DNA of 64,000 nt from Opitutia bacterium (GTDB taxonomy: Bacteria; Verrucomicrobiota; Verrucomicrobiia; Opitutales; Opitutaceae). Shown piece after piece: positions 8,910-15,890 of this stretch; the stretch's first letter is position 1, and every line of letters begins with the position of its first letter. The stretch spans positions 1-64,000 of the forward strand of contig CANJCM010000004.1 of NCBI GenBank assembly GCA_947472765.1, given 5' to 3'. The notes under the pieces are model-generated. The model did no database searches and was not told the origin of the DNA. It saw only the letters and a list, made by a program, of their open reading frames with translations. The position numbers and the translations under genes were made by a program.

Positions 8910-10328
8910 ATGAATTCACGCCGCCGCTTCATCGGTCAGTCCTGCGCCGCCGTCGGCCTGACCGGCATGGCTTCGACCCTCGCAAGTCTGCGGGCCACGG
9001 TGGCCGCGGCCGACATCCCCTCGGGCAACTCCACGCCCTCGACCGCGGGAGCCGTGCCGTCGGACTACAAGGCCCTCGTCTGCATTTTTCTCAGCGGCGG
9101 CAATGACGCTTCCAACCTGATCATCCCGCGCGATTCAGGCTACGCCGCCTATCAATCGGCGCGTTCCGCGCTCGCCTTGCCGCAGGCTTCGCTCCTGCCG
9201 CTCACGCCGCGCACGACTGACGGCCGCGCCTGGGGACTCCATCCGAGTCTGGCCGAAGTCCACCAGTTATTCGGCACGGGCCGCGTCGCGCTCCTCGCCA
9301 ACGTCGGCACGTTGGTCGAGCCGACGACGAAGTCCCAGTACAACGCCCGGACCGTCCGGCTTCCGCCGCAACTCTTCTCGCACAACGATCAGCAAGTCCA
9401 GTGGCAGAGTTCCGTCCCGGACCAGCCGTTCCGCTCCGGCTGGGGCGGGCGGATGGCCGACCTTGTCGATTCGCTCAACACGAACAGCAAGGCCTCGATG
9501 TCGGTCACGTTAAATGGATTTAACAATCTCCAGGTCGGCACGGACGTGGTGCAGCTCGCCGTCCAGCCCGCTTCGAACAGCAGTCCCAAGGGCGGACCGG
9601 TTGTTTTCACCAACACGACGGGCGGAAACAATGCGGTGCGCTACGCCGCGCAGAAGGACTTGTTCACCGGCGCCAATGCCAACCTGTTCGCCTCCGCTTT
9701 CGGCACCTTGTCCACCGAGGCCATCGGCACGAGCGACATTCTTGGCAGCGTCCTCTCCGCCGCGCCCACGCTCACGACCGCCTTCCCGGCGACCAATCTC
9801 GGCAACCAGCTCAAGTCGATCGCCTACCTCATCAGCGTCGCGAGCAGCCTGAACCTGCGGCGCCAGGTTTTCTTTGCGCGCATTGGAGGGTGGGATACCC
9901 ACGCTGATCAGGTCGCGGCCAGCACCGCGGTCGGGGCGCATGCCGACCTGCTCCAGCAGGTGAGCCAGGCGATGAACGCCTTCTATAACGCCACCACCGA
10001 ACTCGGCTGTGCCGATCGCGTCACGACGTTTACGGCCTCGGACTTCGGCCGCACCTACAGCTCGAACGGCGCCGGCACCGACCACGGCTGGGGCTCGCAC
10101 CATCTGATCATGGGAGGAGCGGTGAACGGCGGTGACATCTACGGCCGGATGCCGACCCTGACGATTGGCGGACCGGACGACACCGCGCAGGGACGGTGGA
10201 TTCCGACGACGAGCGTCGACGAGTACAGCGCGACACTGGCCCGCTGGTTCGGCGTCAGCGCGACCAATCTCGGCGTCGCGTTTCCGAACCTCGGCCGCTT
10301 CGCGAACCCGAATCTCGGCTTCGTCTAG
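8910..10328 (+). CDS. DUF1501 Tat-exported protein
   Basis: 472 aa with a twin-arginine signal (MNSRRRFIGQS followed by a hydrophobic stretch). DUF1501 belongs to the alkaline phosphatase/sulfatase-like fold; FLSGGNDASN and the late HGWGSHHLIMGG are characteristic. It is the usual partner of DUF1800 proteins and likely shares a transcript with the gene before it. Enzymatic activity and substrate of the pair are unknown. No truncation is seen. Confidence 0.88.
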   Translation: MNSRRRFIGQSCAAVGLTGMASTLASLRATVAAADIPSGNSTPSTAGAVPSDYKALVCIFLSGGNDASNLIIPRDSGYAAYQSARSALALPQASLLPLTPRTTDGRAWGLHPSLAEVHQLFGTGRVALLANVGTLVEPTTKSQYNARTVRLPPQLFSHNDQQVQWQSSVPDQPFRSGWGGRMADLVDSLNTNSKASMSVTLNGFNNLQVGTDVVQLAVQPASNSSPKGGPVVFTNTTGGNNAVRYAAQKDLFTGANANLFASAFGTLSTEAIGTSDILGSVLSAAPTLTTAFPATNLGNQLKSIAYLISVASSLNLRRQVFFARIGGWDTHADQVAASTAVGAHADLLQQVSQAMNAFYNATTELGCADRVTTFTASDFGRTYSSNGAGTDHGWGSHHLIMGGAVNGGDIYGRMPTLTIGGPDDTAQGRWIPTTSVDEYSATLARWFGVSATNLGVAFPNLGRFANPNLGFV

Positions 10329-10445
10329 GGGCGCCGCGCTCCGCGCGCCGCCTGGCCCGCTTCGCGGGTCAATCTGCCAAAGAGAGTATATTTGGAAATA
10401 CCCATGCCGCCGGGCGTGGACGTGCCACTTCCCTTCCCGTACTTC

Positions 10446-10472
10446 GTAGGGGCGCGCCTCGTGCGCGCCCGC
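10446..10472. repeat. Palindrome, family B
   Basis: GGGGCGCGCCTCGTGCGCGCCC-type palindrome in the spacer between the DUF1501 gene and the next small exported protein. Related copies are at 4945-4969, 24849-24927 and 31131-31192. Confidence 0.75.
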
Positions 10473-10509
10473 CTCGCATTGCCGCTCCACCTGACGTTAA
10501 ACGGCTCCC

Positions 10510-11019
10510 ATGAAACGCGTGCTCGCATTCACCGCCGTCCTCGCGGCCCTGATTCTCGGATGGTTCCTGTGGCGGAGTCGCGAGAGCGACTCAAGCCACC
10601 TCAGGGCGGACGGGGCGCCGTCCGCCTTCAAATCGAAAATCGAGAGTCCAAAATCCAAAATCCCACCCCCCGTGGACGCGACCGAGGTGGCAAAGGATCT
10701 CCACGCGCCCGGCGGCACCGCGAAGGCCGACCTCCAGATCGTCGCCGACCTGCTTGCCACCTATCGGAGCAATTTCCTCCGCGAGGGAAATCCCGTCGGC
10801 AACAATGCCGAGATCACCGCCGCGCTCCGCGGTGAAAACCGTCTGCGGCTCGTGTTCATCCCGGATCGCCATCCCGCGCTGAATGCCGCGGGCGAACTCT
10901 GTGATCGCTGGGGCACGCCCTATTTCTTCCACGCCGCGAGCGGCACCGAGATGGAAATCCGCAGCGCCGGCCCCGACCGAAAGCCTCACACCGCGGACGA
11001 CCTCGTGCTGGGCCCGTAA
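10510..11019 (+). CDS. Small membrane-anchored protein, unknown function
   Basis: 169 aa with an N-terminal hydrophobic anchor (ending WFLWR) and a soluble C-terminal domain, including RLRLVFIPDRHPALN and DRWGTPYFFHAASG. The C-terminal part resembles the exported end of type II secretion-like pilin proteins (ending in a pattern like GPDRKPHTADDLV), but I cannot name a family with certainty. Residues about 32-52 (SAFKSKIESPKSKI) are encoded by a copy of a dispersed intergenic repeat (10605-10663), so the linker seems to be an insertion. The gene may follow the DUF1800/DUF1501 pair functionally or be independent. Confidence 0.6.
   Translation: MKRVLAFTAVLAALILGWFLWRSRESDSSHLRADGAPSAFKSKIESPKSKIPPPVDATEVAKDLHAPGGTAKADLQIVADLLATYRSNFLREGNPVGNNAEITAALRGENRLRLVFIPDRHPALNAAGELCDRWGTPYFFHAASGTEMEIRSAGPDRKPHTADDLVLGP
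10605..10663. repeat. Intergenic-type repeat inside a coding sequence
   Basis: A GGCGGAC/GTCCGCC hairpin followed by the A-rich stutter of the AAATCGAAAATCGAGAG and CCAAAATCCAAAATC types. The same stutter occurs between genes near 4981-5010, 29701-29740 and 34868-34905. Here it lies in frame within the gene at 10510, in the linker after the membrane anchor. Confidence 0.65.
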
Positions 11020-11630
11020 TGCCCGATCGGGGAGAGCCGGTCTCCGACCGGCGAAGACCAGGTCGCCCGTCGGAACAAATTCCGCCGGTCCAGGACGCGG
11101 CGCGTCCCGCCCCCCGAGCCACTTTGTCATCTATTAGATGACAACCCCGCCTCGGGTATCAATTCAGGGAACCTCCTCCCGATCGAGGCGCTGCCCCGAA
11201 GTCCCCTCTCGAGCCGGAATGATGCAGTCAAAGGCAGGGCCGACGCCCTTCGACTAGCTTTGAGCCTTTATTCTTAGCGAACGGCAGGCCGTGGACGGTG
11301 GGGGCACCGTCCCTCCATAAATTGCTCTTGGAGAGGAGAGCGAACTGAAGCCTGGACGATCCGCCTACCCTGGAGGGCGGGTGCCCACACCCGCCGATTT
11401 CGTTCCACGGCATCGTTCCGGCGCGAGCGGGGTGGAGCGCGAGCGCCGGAGTGTGTTTACCCGCCGCGGTTGAGTCGCCGAAGCCACATACCGCCTCGAG
11501 AACTTTCCTCCGACATCCCGCCCATCCTGTCCGGTTCGCCCCGAGCCCTGCCCGCGCTGTGCGCCCTCTGCGTTCCCGATCAATCCACCCCGGGATTTGA
11601 TCCGCAAACGCGACCCGCTACGTTCCGCGC
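11020..11630. repeat. Repeat-filled spacer, includes family C element
   Basis: 611 bases without a credible gene. It holds a composite of GTGGACGGTGGGGGCACCGTCC and GGAGGGCGGGTGCCCACACCCGCC hairpins at 11291-11407. This composite is repeated in inverse orientation, nearly base for base over about 115 bases, at 27865-27980. A segment near 11554-11585 is the complement of one just after pyk (about 4893-4925). No promoter was identified with confidence. Confidence 0.7.
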
Positions 11631-12083
11631 ATGAAGATCTCCGCTCTCTTTCGGATTCTATTCGTTGCGACCTTCGTAGGCACGGCCGTCGCGCTGTCTG
11701 CCGCCACTTCCGAACCCGCGCCCAAGTACGGCTGCGAGTTGCTCACGGCCTACGTGCCGATGGCGAAGGCGCTTGCCGCCGATGATCTCGCGACGGCCAG
11801 GCGGGCCTCCAATGAACTCGCGCGTCTCGCGGAGGCGGATGGCATGACTGGCATCGTGGCGCTCGCCCGGGAATTCGCCGGCGCCGCGGACCTCACCGGA
11901 GCCCGCACCGTGTTCCGCGGGCTGAGCGAGGAGATCGAACCGCTGACCGTGACCGAGAAAAAGGTGACGGTGATGTATTGCCCGATGGCCCGCGCCGTGT
12001 GGGTGCAGCCGACCGGCCCGGTCGAGAATCCGTATTTCGGTGCCGCCATGCTTCGCTGCGGCGCGCCGAAATCGGAAAAGTGA
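11631..12083 (+). CDS. Exported DUF3347-like protein
   Basis: 150 aa with a signal peptide (cleavage near ALSAAT). The C-terminal end shows the DUF3347 signature: MYCPMARAVWVQ, NPYFG, then MLRCG. DUF3347 domains occur in periplasmic copper-handling proteins and at the C terminus of some CusB-like adaptors; Cys, Met and His residues around the signature suggest metal binding. Two more copies occur in this window (20660 and the C terminus of the protein at 14091). It lies just upstream of, and convergent with, the minus-strand sigma operon. Confidence 0.78.
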   Translation: MKISALFRILFVATFVGTAVALSAATSEPAPKYGCELLTAYVPMAKALAADDLATARRASNELARLAEADGMTGIVALAREFAGAADLTGARTVFRGLSEEIEPLTVTEKKVTVMYCPMARAVWVQPTGPVENPYFGAAMLRCGAPKSEK

Positions 12084-12110
12084 TTGGATGGCTCAAGGCG
12101 CAGGGATGAA

Positions 12111-12138
12111 GACGTCCCTGTCCTCACGGACAGGGCCA
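12111..12138. repeat. Half of repeat A between convergent genes
   Basis: TCCCTGTCCTCACGGACAGGG hairpin between the convergent DUF3347 and sigma-factor genes. It is the second half of family A and probably a bidirectional terminator. Confidence 0.6.
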
Positions 12139-12171
12139 CGCCGAACCCCGTGACGAACAGGCCAACCCCGC

Positions 12172-12771
12172 TCACATCCAGCGCTGCAGCGCCGTCCGCA
12201 ATTTTTCCCGGGCGCGGTGGATGCGGGTCTCGACGGCCTTCGGCGTCGCCCCGACGGCCGCGGCGATTTCCGCCTGCGACATCTCCTCGTACTCGAAGAG
12301 CACCAGCGCCTCGCGCAGATCGACCGGCAGCGCGGCAATCGCATCGCGCACGGCCGCGGCCCGCTCCTGGCCTTCCAGCTCCGCAGACCCGTGGCGCGGC
12401 GAACCCGCCGCACCGGGCGCGGCCTGGGCCTCGCTCCACTCATCCAATTCGACCTCGGGACGCCGCCGCCACCAGCGCAGGCGGTTGCGCGCCAGGTTGA
12501 CGGCGATGGAAAAAATCCAGGGCCGAACCACCGCGTCCGGACGGAACCGCGCCCGCTGCTGCCAGACGCGCACAAACGTTTCCTGCGCGAGATCCTCTGC
12601 CTCCGTCGCGTTGAACACCATCCGGCCGATCACGCGCTTCACCGGATCTTCCCACCGCTCCATTAATTTTCCCAACGCCGCCCCGTCGTCGGCCTGCAGC
12701 CGCAGCATGAGTTCACGATCCACCAACGCGGCGGCCGCCGCTGAGGAATCGGGGGACACGGCCTCGCTCAC
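12172..12771 (-). CDS. ECF sigma factor, CnrH-like position
   Basis: 199 aa extracytoplasmic-function sigma-70 factor. Region 2 contains TEAEDLAQETFVRVWQ and the promoter-melting part RPWIFSIAVNLARNRLR. Region 4 contains ALPVDLREALVLFEYEEMS and the helix-turn-helix ending KAVETRIHRAREKLR. It is the third gene of a tight minus-strand operon: 4 bases follow the sensor gene, and the anti-sigma candidate is first. That order (Y, X, H) matches the cnrYXH nickel/cobalt regulon of Cupriavidus. The likely target is the divergent metal-efflux operon starting at 13607. Confidence 0.9.
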   Translation of the reverse strand: MSEAVSPDSSAAAAALVDRELMLRLQADDGAALGKLMERWEDPVKRVIGRMVFNATEAEDLAQETFVRVWQQRARFRPDAVVRPWIFSIAVNLARNRLRWWRRRPEVELDEWSEAQAAPGAAGSPRHGSAELEGQERAAAVRDAIAALPVDLREALVLFEYEEMSQAEIAAAVGATPKAVETRIHRAREKLRTALQRWM

Positions 12772-12775
12772 CGGC

Positions 12776-13204
12776 TCAATGCGTCATCTGCACGCTCGGC
12801 GCGCCGGCGTGCGGATATTGGGCCACGCGAGGCAGCACCATGCGCAGATAGCGTTCTCCCTGCGTCGCGGGCATCAGGCCGGCCACCTGTCGGAAGTGCG
12901 TCGTCATGGCATCGACACAGGCCTGCTCGAGTTGGCCGAGCTCCGCGGCGGGCGCGGCGGCGCGGCGGGCATTCGTAATCCGCGTGCAGTGCTCGGCGCA
13001 CAGCGTGCCGTAGTCCTCGTGTAACTTCCGAATGGAGGCCATCCGCGCGGCATCGAGGTGAAACTCCGCCTCGAGCCAGGCCATGGCGTCGTTGTCGCGC
13101 GCGGCCCGGCGCAGGGCGGCGTTGTCGTTGAGCGAATAAAAAACGCCGAACGCCACGCCGCAGGCCACGATCGCCAATCCGAGGGTGAGCAGGAAATTCC
13201 TCAT
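12776..13204 (-). CDS. Periplasmic heavy-metal sensor, CnrX-like
   Basis: 142 aa with one N-terminal membrane segment (residues 4-24) and a helical periplasmic domain rich in His, Met and Cys (EFHLDAARMASIRKLHEDY, LCAEHC, TTHFRQVAGLMP, RYLRMVLPRV). This fits the CnrX/CpxP/ZraP group of metal-sensing helical-hairpin proteins. It is separated from the upstream gene by one base and from the sigma gene by four, so translation is probably coupled. The role inferred from order: senses periplasmic metal and controls release of the sigma factor from the membrane anti-sigma protein. Sequence similarity to CnrX is at the level of pattern only. Confidence 0.75.
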   Translation of the reverse strand: MRNFLLTLGLAIVACGVAFGVFYSLNDNAALRRAARDNDAMAWLEAEFHLDAARMASIRKLHEDYGTLCAEHCTRITNARRAAAPAAELGQLEQACVDAMTTHFRQVAGLMPATQGERYLRMVLPRVAQYPHAGAPSVQMTH

Positions 13205-13205
13205 G

Positions 13206-13505
13206 TCAGGGAAGCGTCATCGTGCGGGCGTCGAGCGACTGCACGTAGGCGGCGGCGAGCCGGCTGCTCTCCGTGGCCGCGTGCGCCCGCGCCTGCTCCC
13301 GCCCGGTCCATGCTCCGACCACCAAAGCGGCACCGAGGGCGCCGGAAACCAGGGCCGGGTGCGCCCGGGCAAACCGCGCCCAGTTCACCGGTTGTCCCGC
13401 CACGGCGATCCGCTGCCAGACTGCCGCGCGAAACTGATGCTGGGAGGACGGTTGGACCCGCCACTTCGCCAGCAGGGAGTCGAGGGGATCGGGGGAGGTA
13501 TTCAT
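13206..13505 (-). CDS. Putative membrane anti-sigma factor, CnrY-like
   Basis: 99 aa from ATG 13505 (an upstream in-frame start at 13532 is less likely). A short cytoplasmic part (DPLDSLLAKWRVQPSSQHQFRAAVWQRI) is followed by one membrane segment (about 51-68) and a short periplasmic tail. The DxLLxxW-x-V-x(n)-F-x-VW pattern is typical of short ECF anti-sigma domains in Verrucomicrobia. It is first in the operon with the CnrX-like sensor and the sigma factor. CnrY is also a small membrane protein that holds CnrH. No name is assigned because sequence identity to CnrY cannot be judged here. Confidence 0.7.
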   Translation of the reverse strand: MNTSPDPLDSLLAKWRVQPSSQHQFRAAVWQRIAVAGQPVNWARFARAHPALVSGALGAALVVGAWTGREQARAHAATESSRLAAAYVQSLDARTMTLP

Positions 13506-13606
13506 GGTGGCTTCGTGAGCTATAAACCGCATCCGGGCAAATCCCGCAAAAAATCTTCAAGGGGTTTTGCTGACTCCGGGTTAATGCCCGGTGTAATCTT
13601 TCCGCG
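13506..13606. promoter_or_regulatory. Divergent promoter region of the metal regulon
   Basis: 101 bases between the minus-strand anti-sigma gene and the plus-strand Cys-rich gene. A short CCGGG/CCCGG inverted repeat (13576-13580 and 13587-13591) lies about 16 bases before the plus-strand ATG. Both transcripts must start here, so the sigma factor's own promoters are expected in it, but no consensus is known to me for this factor. Confidence 0.45.
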
Positions 13607-13939
13607 ATGAAAATCTCCCTCATCCCCCTCCTCCTCGTTTCCTCCCTCGCGGCGTTCGCCGCCGAAAAAGGCCAAGGCGACAAGGCCGATGCCGTGCCCA
13701 AGGACTATCCGCTGATGACCTGCGTCGTCAGCGGCGAATCGCTCACGGAAATGGGCAAGCCCGTCGAGTACGTGCACCACGAGGCCGGCAAGCCCGACCG
13801 CAAGATCATGCTCTGCTGCGAGCGCTGCATCCCGGACGTGAAGGCCGATCCGGCGAAGTTCCTGAAGAAGATCGACGAGGCCGCGAAGAACCCGGACAAG
13901 CGCGACCCGAAGAAGGATTTCACCGAGGAACATCATTGA
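13607..13939 (+). CDS. Small exported Cys-rich protein, YHS/TRASH-like
   Basis: 110 aa with a signal peptide (cleavage after FAAEK or AFAA). The body has TCVVSGESLTEMGKPVEY, then KIMLCCERCIPDVKADPAKFL. Cysteines C39, C70, C71 and C74 are arranged as in YHS/TRASH-like metal-binding domains (a Cys on the first strand, CCxxC later, then FxxxPxxF/Y). It is the first gene of the divergent metal operon, followed 151 bases later by the RND adaptor. Its likely role is periplasmic metal binding, possibly copper. Family assignment is by pattern. Confidence 0.65.
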   Translation: MKISLIPLLLVSSLAAFAAEKGQGDKADAVPKDYPLMTCVVSGESLTEMGKPVEYVHHEAGKPDRKIMLCCERCIPDVKADPAKFLKKIDEAAKNPDKRDPKKDFTEEHH

Positions 13940-13983
13940 GAAATTCCGGCCCGCTTCGCTTGGCGCCGGAATTTCGAGTTCGG

Positions 13984-14064
13984 CTTTGCGGCCCGCGGCG
14001 TAAGCGGCGGAAGACATCAAGCGACACGGAAAGCAGTCCCTGCCCTCACGGGCAGGGCTACATC
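13984..14064. repeat. Dispersed intergenic repeat A, copy 2
   Basis: The same two-hairpin element as at 3281-3364, somewhat degenerate in the first hairpin, lying between the Cys-rich gene and the RND adaptor gene. Confidence 0.75.
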
Positions 14065-14090
14065 AAGCTTCCCACTCCGGGATCCACGTC

Positions 14091-15758
14091 ATGAACTCCC
14101 TGCTCCGGGTACTCTCCCTTCTCGCGGTCGGCGCGCTGCTGGTCGCGCCAGCGGGAACGGCAGCGGCAGCCGCCGGTGCTCCGGCGGCCTACCAGTGTCC
14201 GATGCATCCGTGGATCAAGTCGGACAAGCCCGCCAACTGCACGATCTGCGGCATGAAGCTCGTCCTAGCCGTAGCCGGCAAGGCGAACGCACCGGGCACG
14301 GTGACGTTCATGCCCTCGATGATTACGACCATCGGCCTCGAGACGTCGCGCGTCACGCGCCAGGCGCTGAGCCGCACACTGCGGGTCAACGGCCGCATCG
14401 ACGATGACGATACCCGGCACCGGATCATCTCCGCCCGCGTGCCCGGCCGGATTGAGCGCCTCGACATCACCTACCTCGGACAGAAGGTGGAAGCTGGCGC
14501 GCCGCTCGCCACGATCTACAGCCCGGAAATTCTCTCCGCCCAACGCGTGTATCTCGAACGGCTCCGCGCCGGCGAGGGCGCCTTCCCCGTCGCCGAACGC
14601 GCCGCCGCCCGCGAGCGGCTGCTCGAGCTCGGCCTGACCGAGGCCGACTTGGTCGCGGTGGAAAAGAGCCTCAAGCCTTCCGCCGTCGTGCCGATTCGCG
14701 CGCCCGTCGGCGGCACCGTGGTCAGCAAGTCGGTTTACGAGGGCCAGTACGTCCAGACCAGCGATCGCCTGTTCGAAATCGCCGACTTCTCCTCGATGTG
14801 GTTCGTCTTCGAAATCTACGAGCAGGACATCCCGTGGGTCCGCGTCGGGCAGACCGTCGAGATCACCACCCGCGCCGTCCCCGGCGAAATCATCACCGGT
14901 CCGGTTGCCTTCATCGATCCGAACTTCGACGAGACGACGCGCACCACCCGGGCCCGCGTGGTGATCAACAATCCGCATCCCGCCTCGCTCACCGGTCAGG
15001 ACCACGTGCTGCCCCATCGCGTCCCCGCCCAGGGCCGGGTGCTGCTGGAATCCCCCGCCGTGCTCGCCGCGCCCCGCTCCGCCATTCTCGATGCCGGCCG
15101 GGGCCCCGTGGCTTATGTCGATGTGGGCAACGGCAATTTTGAAGCGCGGCAGTTGCGCGTCGGACGCCGCGGCGACGCCCTCGTGGAAATTCTCGAAGGC
15201 CTGCACGAGGGTGAGAACGTCGTGACCACGGGCGCACTGCTCGTCGATGCGCAGGCCCAGTTGCAAAGCGAGGCGGCGGGCCACGTTCCCGGCGGACCGG
15301 TGCCGGTGGCACCGGCGGCGTCCCCCACCGAAGTCACGGTCCGCGATCCATTGCCGGCAGCCGAGGCTCCTTCCGCGACCGCCAGCCGCGACGCCGACGA
15401 CTCTGATCTCGCGGCCCTGGCGCGCGTGGCGATCGAAGGCGCGAACGCCCTCGCCGCCGACGATTACGCGGCGTACCGGAAATCATTCCCGGCCCTCGCC
15501 CAGGTTGCCGCGAATTATCCCGCGCTCCCAAAGCTCGTGGCCGGCGACAACCTCCGGTCCGCCCGGCTCTCCTTTGAGTCCTGGAGCACCGCCGTCGCCG
15601 ACCTGCTCAAGCCACACCGCGAGCATCTCGGTTTGAAAATCTTTCAGTGTCCCATGACGCCCGTCCTCGGCAAAGGGCGCTGGGTCCAGCGCAGCCAACC
15701 GGCCCGAAACCCGTTTTTCGGATCGTCGATGGCCGACTGCGGCACGGAGCTGCCGTGA
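14091..15758 (+). CDS. cusB: CusB-like RND adaptor with HMBD and C-terminal DUF3347
   Basis: 555 aa periplasmic membrane-fusion protein. Signal peptide (1 to about 29), then a heavy-metal-binding domain (C36-P-M-H ... C50-TIC53-GM), then a CusB-type barrel and lipoyl-like region (RVPGRIERLDITYLGQKV, EIYEQDIPWVRVGQ, VINNPHP). The C terminus (about 440-553) is an extra DUF3347 domain (KIFQCPMTPV, NPFFGSSM, DCG). This is longer than the ~410 aa E. coli CusB because of the two metal domains. It would carry Cu(I)/Ag(I) to the pump encoded next. No outer-membrane factor gene is seen in the operon. Confidence 0.88.
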   Translation: MNSLLRVLSLLAVGALLVAPAGTAAAAAGAPAAYQCPMHPWIKSDKPANCTICGMKLVLAVAGKANAPGTVTFMPSMITTIGLETSRVTRQALSRTLRVNGRIDDDDTRHRIISARVPGRIERLDITYLGQKVEAGAPLATIYSPEILSAQRVYLERLRAGEGAFPVAERAAARERLLELGLTEADLVAVEKSLKPSAVVPIRAPVGGTVVSKSVYEGQYVQTSDRLFEIADFSSMWFVFEIYEQDIPWVRVGQTVEITTRAVPGEIITGPVAFIDPNFDETTRTTRARVVINNPHPASLTGQDHVLPHRVPAQGRVLLESPAVLAAPRSAILDAGRGPVAYVDVGNGNFEARQLRVGRRGDALVEILEGLHEGENVVTTGALLVDAQAQLQSEAAGHVPGGPVPVAPAASPTEVTVRDPLPAAEAPSATASRDADDSDLAALARVAIEGANALAADDYAAYRKSFPALAQVAANYPALPKLVAGDNLRSARLSFESWSTAVADLLKPHREHLGLKIFQCPMTPVLGKGRWVQRSQPARNPFFGSSMADCGTELP

Positions 15759-15769
15759 GGGGAATGCCG

Positions 15770-15857
15770 ATTGCCGAATGGCGAGTGCCGAATTTCCCGG
15801 CCGGTCGCGGACGCATGACCGGCTTCCCCGAGAACTCGGCACTCGCCATTTGGCAAT
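15770..15857. repeat. 22-bp arm inverted repeat between cusB and cusA
   Basis: Arms 15770-15791 and 15836-15857 are complementary with one mismatch; the core is GGCGAGTGCCGA / TCGGCACTCGCC. The same core occurs in frame inside the cusA gene at 17589-17617. The element could form a strong hairpin between the two genes. Confidence 0.8.
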
Positions 15858-15890
15858 TGGCAATCAGCCCGCCCGTCAGGAGGCGCCAGC

